From positions 558,001 through 622,000 of the forward strand of contig CAVSDF010000010.1 of the NCBI GenBank assembly GCA_963726715.1: a DNA stretch of 64,000 bases, in the 5' to 3' direction. A model generated the notes under the pieces. The model saw only the letters and a list, made by a program, of their open reading frames with translations, had not been told where the DNA came from and ran no database searches. The position numbers and the translations under genes were made by a program. This DNA comes from CAVSDF01 sp963726715 (GTDB lineage: Bacteria > Bacteroidota > Rhodothermia > Rhodothermales > BA12). Shown here one piece after another: positions 21,476-30,133 of this stretch; within the stretch, counting starts at the first letter, position 1; every line of letters starts with the position of its first letter.

Positions 21476-22615
21476 TCACGCGAGCACCGGCAAGCACCCC
21501 AACGGCAGCAAACCACCGACCCCATACCCGACGAGGCCGTCACGGCGCCTCCGCCTCGCTCCCACCACGCGCGGAGGAGGCGGTCGAGGGCGTCGAACTC
21601 GATCAGGAAGGCGTCGTGTCCCCACGGCGAGGCGAGTTCGGCATACGTGCCGCGCGGCGCGAGTCGGGCGATCTCGCGCGCCTCCGACGGCAGGTAGAGC
21701 ACGTCCGAGTCGATGCCGACGGCGAGCAGGGGCTGCTGGAGACGAGCCGAATGCGGCAGCGAGAGCGTCGTCGGGGTCGGCGATGTCGCCCGCGCGGCCG
21801 CGCGCGACGTCGTGCGTGTCCATCATCTCGGTCATGCGGACGTAGCAGACGGGGTCGAAGCGGCGGATCGAGCTTCTGGCCCTGGTGGCGCAGGTAGGCG
21901 GCGGCGGCGAGGGTGCCCGCATACGGCCCGGCGGCGTTGACGGCGCGGCCCTGCCGGCGCGCGAACGCCTCGGCGGTGCGGTACGAGACCATCGCCATCG
22001 CCCGCGCGGCGGCGAGGCCCGGCGGTCGCGGCGTGCGGATCGCCGGACGACCACGCCGGATCGGCGCGCAACCGCCAGCCGCTGCGCCTCGCTCCACGCG
22101 ATGCACCACGCGCTGTGCCGCGCCCCGACGGCGATCGGGCAGAGCGCGCGCACGAACGGCGCGCCGTCGGCGTCCGTCTCGAAGCCCCATTCGAGCACCT
22201 GCATCCCGCCCATCGACCCGCCGATGGCGAGCGCCACCGACCGCACGCCGAGCGCGTCGAGGAGCCGCCGGTGCAGGCGGACCGTGTCGCGGATCGTGGG
22301 GACGGGGAAGCGCGCGCCCGTAGCGCTCGCCCGGTCGCCGGGCCGGACGACGTGACGGGCGAGAGCGTGCCGTAGGGCGAGCCGAGGACGTTGGCGCAGA
22401 CGACGAAGTAGCGGTCGGTGTCGAGCACGCGGCCCGGCCCGACGAGCGGCGCCCACCAGTCGGCCGCGTCGGCGGAGCCGGTGAGGGCGTGGCAGACGAC
22501 GACGGCGTTGCGACCGTCGGCGTCGAGCCGTCCCCACGCCTCGTAGGCGACCGGCACGTCCGCGAACCGATCGCCCGACTCAAGCGCGAACGACGGGCAG
22601 CGTGAGGACGGGCAT
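21476..22615 (-). CDS. metX: Homoserine O-acetyltransferase (several frameshifts)
   Basis: An alpha/beta-hydrolase-fold enzyme, about 370 residues after repair, that acetylates homoserine for direct sulfhydrylation. Pieces in order: ALESGDRFADVPVAYEAWG, VVCHALTGSADAADWW, CANVLGSPYGTLSP, the nucleophile elbow AIGGSMGGMQVLEWGFE, and the acid/base pair in DVLYLPSEAREIA and SPWGHDAFLIEFDALDRLL. At least five frame changes break it; the first, after ATGCCCGTCCTCACGCTGCC, is fixed by removing one G. All catalytic residues survive, so I read this as an error-rich stretch over an intact gene. The exact 3' end is uncertain. It lies between metY and asd. Confidence 0.85.
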
Positions 22616-22703
22616 GAGACGGCGAGCGAACAGTCGGAGGCAGGAAGACCGGCGAAATCGGCCCGGCGGCGGCCCGGTTCCAGTGCGGAGGCGGCGAACG
22701 GAG

Positions 22704-22734
22704 CCTGTCAGGCCCGGAAGACCTGACAGGTTCG
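22704..22734. repeat. Palindromic repeat, CCTGTCAGG class
   Basis: CCTGTCAGG and CCTGACAGG arms around a short GC-rich centre with a smaller internal inverted repeat, ending GTTCG. It lies in the 136-base gap between metY and metX, inside the operon. Confidence 0.85.
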
Positions 22735-22751
22735 TCGTCAACGTCAACGCA

Positions 22752-24095
22752 TCACGCCGCGACACCCACCGCCGCCGCGATCGCCTGGGCGAAATCGGCC
22801 TTGATGTCGTCGATGTGCTCGATGCCGACCGACACGCGCACGAGGTCGCGCGAGACGCCGGCGGCGATCTGCGCCTCGGCGTCGAGCTGCTGGTGCGTCG
22901 TGCTGGTCGGGTGGATGACGAGCGTCTTGCCGTCGCCGACGTTGGCGACGTGGCTGGCCAGCTGCACCGACTCCACGAAGCGCTCGACCGCCCGCGAATC
23001 CGCTTTCGAGGCCGAACGCGAGGACGGCGCCGAAGCCGTTGCGGAGGTACTTCTCGGCGTTGGCGTGGTACGGGTGGCCGTCGAGGCCGGGGTACGAGAC
23101 CCACGCGACGCCGTCCTGCTCCTGGAGCCAGCGGGCGAGCGCGAGCGCGTTCTCGCACGCAGCGCTCGACGCGCAGGCTGAGCGTCTCCAGGCCCTGGAG
23201 CAGCAGGAACGAGCCGAACGGGTTCTGGCTCGGGCCGAGGTCGCGCAGGCCCTCGACGCGGGCGCGGAGGATGAAGGCGAGGTTCGGCAGGCCGAGCGGG
23301 TTGCCCTCGCCGAAGACGTCCCAGAAGTTGAGGCCGTGGTAGCCTTCCGAGGGCGTCGTGAACTCCGGATAGCGCCCGTTGGCCCAGTTGAACGCGCCCG
23401 CCATCGACGATCACGCCGCCGACGGTCGTGCCGTGGCCGCCGATCCACTTGGTCGCGCTCTCGACGACGATGTCGGCGCCGTGGTCGAGCGGGCGGCAGA
23501 GGAAGCCCGCCGCGCCGAACGTGTTGTCGACGACGAGCGCGACGCCGTGCTTCTTGGCGACCGCCGCGATGGCCTCGAAATCGGGCACGTTGAAGCGCGG
23601 GTTGCCGATCGCCTCGACGTAGATGGCCTTCGTGCGGTCGTCGATGAGGGCCTCGATGGAGGCCGCGTCGTCGCCCTCGGCGAAGCGCACGTCGATGCCG
23701 AAGCGCGGGAAGGCGACCTTGAACTGGTTGTAGGTGCCGCCGTAGAGGAAGCTCGACGAGACGATGTTGTCGCCCGAGCGGGCCAGCGTCTGGAGCGCGA
23801 GGAACTGCGCCGACTGCCCGCTCGAGGTGGCGAGGGCGGCGACGCCGCCTTCGAGAGCCGCGACGCGCTTCTCGAACACGTCGGTCGTCGGGTTCATGAT
23901 GCGCGTGTAGATGTTGCCGAACTGCTGGAGCGCGAACAGCCGCGCGCCGTGGGCAGCGTCGTCGAAGACGTACGAGGTCGTCGCGTAGATCGGCACGGCG
24001 CGGCTGCCGGTGGCCGGGTCGGGCACCTGACCGGCGTGGAGTTGAAGGGTCTCGTAGCGGAACTGCGAGGCGTCGAGGGGCGGGCGGGCTTCCAT
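22752..24095 (-). CDS. metY: O-acetylhomoserine sulfhydrylase (frameshifts)
   Basis: A PLP-dependent enzyme of about 440 residues that makes homocysteine from O-acetylhomoserine and sulfide. Family segments are FRYETLQLHAGQVPDPATGS, GNIYTRIMNPTTDVFEKRVA, VDNTFGAAGFLCRPLDHGAD and the PLP-lysine motif ESATKWIGGHGTTVGGVIVD; the C-terminus has LVIHPTSTTHQQLDAEAQIA. Frame breaks near 23405, 23155 and 23000 look like single-base errors, since every conserved block follows in order. It is the first gene after the SAM-I riboswitch at 24317-24443, so its expression should fall when SAM is plentiful. Confidence 0.92.
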   Translation of the reverse strand: MEARPPLDASQFRYETLQLHAGQVPDPATGSRAVPIYATTSYVFDDAAHGARLFALQQFGNIYTRIMNPTTDVFEKRVAALEGGVAALATSSGQSAQFLALQTLARSGDNIVSSSFLYGGTYNQFKVAFPRFGIDVRFAEGDDAASIEALIDDRTKAIYVEAIGNPRFNVPDFEAIAAVAKKHGVALVVDNTFGAAGFLCRPLDHGADIVVESATKWIGGHGTTVGGVIVDGGRVQLGQRALSGVHDALGRLPRPQLLGRLRRGQPARPAEPRLHPPRPRRGPARPRPEPEPVRLVPAAPGPGDAQPARRALRARTRSRSPAGSRSRTASRGSRTPASTATRTTPTPRSTSATASAPSSRSASKADSRAVERFVESVQLASHVANVGDGKTLVIHPTSTTHQQLDAEAQIAAGVSRDLVRVSVGIEHIDDIKADFAQAIAAAVGVAA

Positions 24096-24247
24096 GGTGG
24101 AGAGCGGGGTGGGTTGGGAGTGCAATGGCAATCACCCGAACTCCAACCTCGGCATCGTCGCGGGGGGCGAGGCGATCCGGTGCGCGCACCGGCCCGTCGC
24201 CAGAGGCGCCGTCTCACCGGGTCACACGGACCGTCTGAAACGAAACA

Positions 24248-24274
24248 CCCCCTTCCGCGACGGGCGGAAGAGGG
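24248..24274 (-). terminator. Riboswitch-associated intrinsic terminator
   Basis: On the minus strand an 11-bp stem (CCCTCTTCCGC pairing with GCGGAAGGGGG, one G-T pair) with a 5-base loop is followed by TGTTTCGTTTC. It lies 43 bases after the aptamer and about 150 bases before metY. This is the likely expression platform: SAM binding should favour it. Confidence 0.75.
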
Positions 24275-24316
24275 TCGGCAGCCACCGCAAAACGAGGCGG
24301 CGCGTGGACTCTCCCG

Positions 24317-24443
24317 CTCATCTCCCCCCGACCGGCGAGCGCCGATGGGGCTGGAGTTGGCACCGTGTCCTCAGGGAGAGTTCCCTACCGAAGGCCGGTT
24401 GCCAGGGGATCACAGGGCCAGACCCTCCCCCCTTCTGGATGAG
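24317..24443 (-). promoter_or_regulatory. SAM-I riboswitch (S-box) aptamer
   Basis: Read on the minus strand the element starts CTCATC and ends GATGAG, which pair as stem P1. Inside are the conserved S-box pieces in order: GAGGGTCTGGCCCTGTGATC, then CTGGCAACC, a P3 hairpin CCGGCCTTCGG..., then GACACGGTGCCAACTCC and the P4 hairpin. These match the SAM-I consensus (AGGGA-TGGCCC-GA-CC, GGCAACC, GGTGC-AA-TCC). It stands 222 bases before metY and is followed by a terminator hairpin, the normal arrangement of a transcriptional OFF switch for methionine genes. Confidence 0.92.
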
Positions 24444-24729
24444 CGACGACCGCCACCGGAATCGGACCGGCAGCGGAGTCGACAGCAAGTATGGGGGCAA
24501 GGCGGCACCCGCGTCAACCCCCCTTCGATGAAGCGTCGGTGACGGAACCGCTTCCATGCTCCACCGCCCTCTAACTCGCGTGTGAGTACGCACAGCGGCG
24601 TTCGGTGGGCAAAGGCATGTGCGGTGTCAACGATGTGGTGACGAGGGCCATGGGGTGCTCATTCGGGGGCCGTTTCTGGTGGGGAGGGTGCATAGGTTTC
24701 GGCGTCGTTCCGCAGTTCCAATCAGCCCC

Positions 24730-27286
24730 ATGACCGTCGATTCGCCTCTCGTCGTCTTCTCTCACCTTCGTTGGGACTTCGTCTACCAGCGCCCGCAGCA
24801 CCTGCTCTCGCGGCTCGCCGCCGACCGTCCGGTCGTGTTCATCGAGGAGCCGATGGTATGTGCAGAGAGCGCCCACTGGGAGCGCTCCACGCCTGCCGAC
24901 GGCGTGACGGTTCTGCGGCCGCGAACGCCCGTCGAGCACGCGCCCGGATTCTCGGCGGCGCAGATGCCGCACCTCACCGCCCTCGTCGACGGTCTCGTGG
25001 AATCCGACGGATTGAGCGGCTGCGACGCGTGGCTCTACACGCCGCTCGCGCTTCCGCTCGCCGAGCGCCTCGGTCCCGACGTGCTGATCGTCGATGCGAT
25101 GGACGAGCTCGCGCTCTTCGCCCACGCCCCTGCCGAGATGGCCGCCCGCGAGGCCGCCGCGCTCGCCCGCGCCGACGTCGTCTTCTGCGGCGGCCCGAGC
25201 CTCTACGCCGCCCGCAAAGACCGCCACGCGCACGTCTACTGCTTCCCCTCGTCCGTCGACGCCGCGCACTTCGCCTCCGGCGGCGGGCAGGCGCGACGGC
25301 GGCACGTCCGGAGATGGCCTTCCCGGCGGGCCGCGGCTCGGCTACATGGGCGTCGTCGACGAGCGTCTCGACCCGGCGCTCCTGGCCGCCGTCGCCGACG
25401 CCGACCCGTCGTGGCAGGTCGTCGTCGCGGGGCCGGTCGTCAAGATCGACCCGGCGACGCTGCCGCAGCGGCCCAACCTCCACTACCTCGGCGGGCAGCC
25501 GTACGAGGCACTGCCCGCGCTCCTCGCCTCGTGGGACGTGTGCCTGATGCCGTTCGCGCTCAACGACGCCACGCGATTCATCTCGCCGACCAAGACGCTC
25601 GAATACTTCGCCGCCGGGCGCCCGGTCGTGAGCACGTCGGTTGCCGATGTCGTGGGGCCGTACGGCGAGGGCGGGCCGGAGGGCGCACATCGTGTACCTC
25701 GGCGACGGGTGCGCGGGCTTCGTGGACGCCGTGCCGCGCGGCGCTCTCGGCCGAGACCCTGAGGAGGCCGCCGCGCGCCAGGCCGCCGCCGCGCGCGTGC
25801 TCGCTGCCACCTCGTGGGACCGCACCGCCGACGCCATGCGCGCCGAGATCGAGGCCGCGCGCATTCGCCGCCACACCGCCGGCGACGGCGCCGCCACAGC
25901 CCACGCCGACGGCGCGGCGGCCCTCCCGACCGTCACCCCCCACCTCGACGACTCCGCCTCCGCGCTGCACGACGGCGTAGCGCACGACGGAAGCGGCCAC
26001 GATGGGCGCAGCACCGACACGCCGCGCGACGGACGCAGCGCGGCCACGGGCGACGGCGCGGCGCGGCGCGTGGCGTCGGCGCCGTACTTCGACTACCTGA
26101 TCGTCGGGGCCGGGTTCGCGGGCGCAGTCCTCGCCGAGCGCCTCGCCACGCGGGCGGGCAAGCGCGTGCTCGTGGTGGACAGGCGGCGCCACATCGGCGG
26201 CAACGCCTTCGACACCTACAACCGCGACGGGCTGCTCATCCACCCTACGGGCCGCACATCTTCCACACCAACAGCGCCCGCGTCTTCGAGTACCTCTCGC
26301 GCTTCACCGCGTGGCGTCCCTACGAGCACCGCGTGCTCGCGAGCGTCGACGGGCAGCACCTGCCCGTGCCCATCAACCTCGACACCGTCAACGGGCTCTA
26401 CGGGCTCTCGCTCACGGCCTTCGAACTCGACGAGTTCTTCGCCCGCGTGGCCGAGCCCGTCTAGCCCATGCGGACGAGCGAGGACGTGGTGGTGGGCAAG
26501 GTGGGGCGCGACCTCTACAACAAGTTCTTCCGCGGCTACACGCGCAAGCAGTGGGACGCTCGACCCGAGCGAACTCGACGCGAGCGTGACGGCGCGCGTG
26601 CCGATGCGCACCAACCGCGACGACCGCTACTTCGCCGACACCTTCCAGGCGATGCCGCGCGACGGCTACACGCGCATGTTCGAGGCGATGCTCGACCACC
26701 CGCGCATCTCGGTGATGCTGGCAGACCGACTACCGCGACATGCCCGACGCCATCCCGCACGGCGAGCTCGTGTTCACCGGGCCGGTGGACGAATACTTCG
26801 GCCACTGCTACGGACGCCTCCCGTACCGCTCGCTGCGCTTCGACCACCAGACGCTCGCGCAGGAGCAGTTCCAGGCCGTGGGCACCATCAACTACCCCAA
26901 CGAGCACGCCTACACGCGCATCACCGAGTTCAGATACCTCACCGGGCAGCGGCACCGGCGCACACGGCGATCGTGACCGAGTACCCGAGCGCCGAGGGCG
27001 ACCCGTACTACCCGATCCCGCGCCCGGAGAACGCAGAGCTCTACCGCGCATATGCCGCCCTCGCCGCCGACACGCCGGGCGTGCATTTCGTCGGGCCGCC
27101 TTGCCACCTACAAGTACTACAACATGGACCAGGTGGTGGCGCAGGCCCTCGCCACCTTCGACCAGCATCATGGGGCGCAAGGGCGATGGCGCGGCGCCCG
27201 CGAACGCCACCGGCGCCTCGACCGCAGCGGCCAACGAAGCGCGCGTCCACGCGGGCGCGGCGATGGCCTTCCGCCCCGAATCGTGA
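24730..27286 (+). CDS. glf: Glycosyltransferase fused to UDP-galactopyranose mutase (many frameshifts)
   Basis: The N-terminal ~370 residues are a GT-B-type glycosyltransferase (VVFSHLRWDFVYQRPQHLLS; RFISPTKTLEYFAAGRPVVS). After GT residues ending WDRTADAMRAEIEAARIRR comes a ~65-residue Ala/Asp/His linker, then UDP-galactopyranose mutase: FAD fold FDYLIVGAGFAGAVLAERL, RRRHIGGNAFDTYN, GPHIFHTNSARVFEYLSRF, RDLYNKFFRGYTRKQW, YFGHCYGRLPYRSLRF and LATYKYYNMDQV. No stop separates the halves, and the linker keeps GC-rich third positions, so I infer one fused protein of about 850 residues that makes and uses UDP-galactofuranose. Frame breaks (25290, 25685, 26245, 26560, 26720, 26960, 27103, 27168) are mostly one surplus base; an in-frame TAG lies at 26462. 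An internal GTG at 26070 could start a separate mutase. Confidence 0.8.
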
Positions 27287-28509
27287 CGGCAGACCTCGAG
27301 ATCGTCGTCGAGAGCGACGTGGCGGTGTGGATGGAGGACGTCGCGGAGCCGCCGGTCACGCCTCCCAATCTCTTCCGCTCGTTCCTGATGGGCGGCATCG
27401 AGTGCTCGACGCACCGCCGCCGCGACGGCGTCCGCGTCGATCCTCTCGCCACGAGCGGCCACGCCGCGCGCCACGCCGAGGACGCGTGGAGGTTCGCCGA
27501 CGCGGGGATGCGGACGCTCCGCAGCGGCGTTCGCTGGCCCCTCGCCGAGCCGTCGCCGGGTCGCTACCGCCTGCGCGCCGCCGCCGACCGGGCCGCGTCG
27601 GCGCGGATCGCGGGCGTCGAGGTGATCTGGGACCTGTGCCACTACGGCTACCCCGACGGCCTCGACCCCTTCTCCCCTGCCTTCGTCGACCGCTTCGCCG
27701 CCTACGCCCGCGCCGCCGCGCGCGCCCTCGACGCCGAGACCGACGGCACGCTCTGGCTCTGCCCGGTCAACGAGATCTCGTTCTGGGCATGGGCGGGCGG
27801 CGACGTCGGCTACCTGAACCCACACGCGCACGGGCGCGGGTTCGAGTTCAAGGTCCACCTCGCCCGCGCCGCCCTCGCTGCCATCGACGCTGTCCGCGCG
27901 GCGGTGCCGTCGGCGCGGTTCGTTCATGCCGAGCCGCTCATCCACATCGCCGCCGCGCCCGAGCGTCCGGACCTCGCCGGGGAGGCCGAGGCGATGCGCG
28001 AGGCGCAGTTCCAGGCCTTCGACCTGCTCTCGGGACGCCTCTGGCCCGGCATCGGCGGTTACGCAGGCGCGCTCGACATCGTCGGCGTCAACCACTACCC
28101 GTCGAGCCAGTGGGTCCACGGCGCCCCCGAGGGACGGCGCGCGCTCCACGCGGGCGACCCCGACTACAAACCTCTCGCCGACCTGCTCGTCGAGGTCTCC
28201 GACCGCTACCGCCGCCCGATCCTCCTCGCCGAGACCGGCGCCGAAGGCGACGCCCGCGTCCCGTGGATGGCCTACGCCTGCGCCGAGGCGCGCGGCGCCC
28301 TCTCCCGCGGCGTCCCCCTCGACGGCATCTGCCTCTATCCCGCGCTCGACTACCCCGGCTGGGACGACGACCGCCCCTGCCCGACCGGCCTCTTCGGCGG
28401 CCGCCCGGCCCCCGACGGCGCGCGCGAGACGTACGCCCCACTCGCCGACGAACTCACCCGGCAGCGCCGCGCGTTCGCGGTGGCGGGGGTGCCGGGGGGG
28501 AGGTTGTAA
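27283..28509 (+). CDS. Glycoside hydrolase, clan A, beta-glucosidase-like
   Basis: A 408-residue protein resembling family 1 / related TIM-barrel hydrolases. It begins FRSFLMGGIECSTHRRRDGV, has GVRWPLAEPSPGRYRLRAAA and WDLCHYGYPDGLDPFSPAFV. The presumed acid/base glutamate is in LCPVNEISFWAWAGGDVGYL and the nucleophile in RPILLAETGAEGDARVPW. A related type often sits beside glycosyltransferase and glf genes in polysaccharide loci. Its GTG start overlaps the stop of the GT-mutase gene (GTGA), so the two are coupled. The substrate is unknown; a galactofuranose- or glucose-containing polymer is a guess. No frameshift. Confidence 0.75.
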   Translation: MTADLEIVVESDVAVWMEDVAEPPVTPPNLFRSFLMGGIECSTHRRRDGVRVDPLATSGHAARHAEDAWRFADAGMRTLRSGVRWPLAEPSPGRYRLRAAADRAASARIAGVEVIWDLCHYGYPDGLDPFSPAFVDRFAAYARAAARALDAETDGTLWLCPVNEISFWAWAGGDVGYLNPHAHGRGFEFKVHLARAALAAIDAVRAAVPSARFVHAEPLIHIAAAPERPDLAGEAEAMREAQFQAFDLLSGRLWPGIGGYAGALDIVGVNHYPSSQWVHGAPEGRRALHAGDPDYKPLADLLVEVSDRYRRPILLAETGAEGDARVPWMAYACAEARGALSRGVPLDGICLYPALDYPGWDDDRPCPTGLFGGRPAPDGARETYAPLADELTRQRRAFAVAGVPGGRL

Positions 28510-28570
28510 AGGGGGGTGGGATGGGTATTGAAGACTCGTTTCCGATCCGCAATGCCCCATCCTCCATCCC

Positions 28571-29269
28571 TCATGCGTGCCCGGCCGCCGCCGCCGCACC
28601 CGCGTTGGTGAGGTCGGTGGCGGCGGGGAGGTCGGCGCGGTCGTGGGCGGCGGTGATGTCGCGCCCGGCGGTGTCGGTGACGGAGGCGACGCCGCCTGCG
28701 TGCCTGTCGTCGCGCGCGGTTCCGGTGGCCTCGGTGCGGGCGTTGGCGGCATGGTGGGCGAGTTCGGCAATGCGCGCCTCGTCGCCGCCGATGTGCGCCG
28801 TGTCGAGCGACGAGGGCGCGTCGAGGTGCGCGCCCGGCGTGACGCCGACGCCCAGCCGCCCGACGAGTTCGCCGCCGAGCCAGCCGGTCACGCCCGCAAG
28901 CGCGATGCCCCCGAACGAGAGCGCGAGCGCCGCGGCGCCCGGCCGCTTCCGATCGGAACGCAGCAGGTAGCTCGCGCCCATCATCCCGAGGAGCGCCACG
29001 TTGCCCAGCCCGTGCACGAGGCCGATGCGCTTGGCGCGGGTGCCGTCGGGGATGGCGAACCAGTCGATCCAGCCCGGCGGCGCGGCGAAGGCGCCGCCGA
29101 TGAGACCGGCGCCGATCATCGCGCGGGCCGTGCGGGCGTGGCGTTTGTCGCCGCTGGCGAGGGCGAGGCCGTCGAAGGCGGCGGCGGCGCTGAAGAGGCC
29201 GAGGGGAACGGTGACGAGGATCGGATGGGCCGCGTGGCCCGCAATCTTGGCGTGGCTGTCCATGGCCAT
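28571..29269 (-). CDS. DUF2231 membrane protein
   Basis: A 232-residue protein with four predicted helices in the first ~150 residues, starting AKIAGHAAHPILVTVPLGLF and containing PPGWIDWFAIPDGTRAKRIG. The HPILV...PLG opening and WIDW segment are typical of DUF2231, whose role is unproven (some members bind heme or quinone-linked partners). The C-terminal ~80 residues are hydrophilic, Ala/Asp/His rich and probably disordered. ATG at 29269, or 29263 two codons later. It is convergent with the glycoside hydrolase. Confidence 0.8.
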   Translation of the reverse strand: MAMDSHAKIAGHAAHPILVTVPLGLFSAAAAFDGLALASGDKRHARTARAMIGAGLIGGAFAAPPGWIDWFAIPDGTRAKRIGLVHGLGNVALLGMMGASYLLRSDRKRPGAAALALSFGGIALAGVTGWLGGELVGRLGVGVTPGAHLDAPSSLDTAHIGGDEARIAELAHHAANARTEATGTARDDRHAGGVASVTDTAGRDITAAHDRADLPAATDLTNAGAAAAAGHA

Positions 29270-29356
29270 GACGTCGGTGAGGTCGGGTGGAAGGTCCTCC
29301 GAAGATGCGGCGCCGCCGTGCCCGTCCGGGGCGCATCGGGTGCTGTCACGGCATGA

Positions 29357-29533
29357 TTACAGGCGCCGCCCGGCCACCGGGGCCGACGCCGGGCGCGGCG
29401 CGCGGCGGCAGCGCTCGGAGCAGTAGACGACGTGCTCCCAGTCGCGCGCCCACGCCTTCCGCCACGCGAACGGGCGCTGGCAGACGGGGCACGTCTTCGT
29501 CGGAAGGTCGGACTTGGCGACGCCGCGGGGCAC
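29357..29533 (-). CDS. DUF2256 small zinc-ribbon protein
   Basis: A 58-residue protein starting at a GTG. It reads DLPTKTCPVCQRPFAWRKAW followed by EHVVYCSERCRR, the complete DUF2256 pattern of two CxxC-type pairs that should bind one zinc. The function of the family is unknown. It ends GRRL just before the divergent-looking gap to the DUF2231 gene and lies upstream of it in the same direction. It is too short for many gene callers, but the motif match is strong. Confidence 0.85.
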   Translation of the reverse strand: MPRGVAKSDLPTKTCPVCQRPFAWRKAWARDWEHVVYCSERCRRAPRPASAPVAGRRL

Positions 29534-29534
29534 G

Positions 29535-29641
29535 GGGTTGGTGGGATGGTGAGTGGTGAGTTGGTGAGGTTGAGTGGGGCGCAGGCGGCGGATTCGCGTT
29601 TGACCCTGTCCCCAACTCCCAAACCCACCCGCTCACCAACT
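29535..29641. repeat. Inverted repeat pair, GGTGGGATGGTGAG class
   Basis: Left arm GTTGGTGGGATGGTGAG... and right arm ...AAACCCACCCGCTCACCAAC are imperfect complements about 70 bases apart. Similar pairs lie at 53307-53509 and 61526-61705. The right arm touches the end of the cupin gene. Confidence 0.65.
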
Positions 29642-30126
29642 CAGAGCAGGCCCGGTGCGACCCGGTCGAGGTGCGCGCGGACGGCGGCGGGTGCGGCGTC
29701 GGCGAGGTGCCAGTCGGCGAACTCGAAGCCGGGGGCGACGGTGCAGACGACGTGCGCGTACCCGGCATCTCCCGGCGCCGGACGGGCCGCCTGCCACACG
29801 CCCGACGGCACGAGCGCGAGCACGTCGCCGCCCGCGCCGAGGCGATGAACCGTGCCCTGGCCATCCCCATCCATCCCCCACAGATCGAGCGCGTCGCCGC
29901 CGACATGCGTCCACACCTCGTCGGCATCGACGCGGTGCCAGCGGCTCAGGGCGCCGGACGGGAGGACGTAGTGGATGGCGGTGAGCGCCGAGCGGGCCTC
30001 GCCGTCGGGGCGGGTGACGGCGCCGACGCGCACGACCTCGGCGAAGTAGCCGCCTTCCGGGTGCGGCGTGAGGCCGTAGCGGTCGATCAGCGCATCGAGC
30101 GCGGGGCGGGTGGGCGTCATCGGCAC
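29641..30126 (-). CDS. Cupin-fold protein, DUF985
   Basis: A 161-residue beta-barrel protein. It opens LIDRYGLTPHPEGGYFAEVV, has SALTAIHYVLPSGALSRWHR with VDADEVWTHVGGDALDLWGM, and closes VAPGFEFADWHLADAAPAA. This is the full DUF985/cupin_5 pattern, with His and Glu residues placed to bind a metal. Enzymatic role unknown. The ATG at 30120 is an equally likely start. It lies 7 bases after the porin gene on the same strand, so they may share a transcript. Confidence 0.85.
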   Translation of the reverse strand: MPMTPTRPALDALIDRYGLTPHPEGGYFAEVVRVGAVTRPDGEARSALTAIHYVLPSGALSRWHRVDADEVWTHVGGDALDLWGMDGDGQGTVHRLGAGGDVLALVPSGVWQAARPAPGDAGYAHVVCTVAPGFEFADWHLADAAPAAVRAHLDRVAPGLL

Positions 30127-30133
30127 GGACGCA

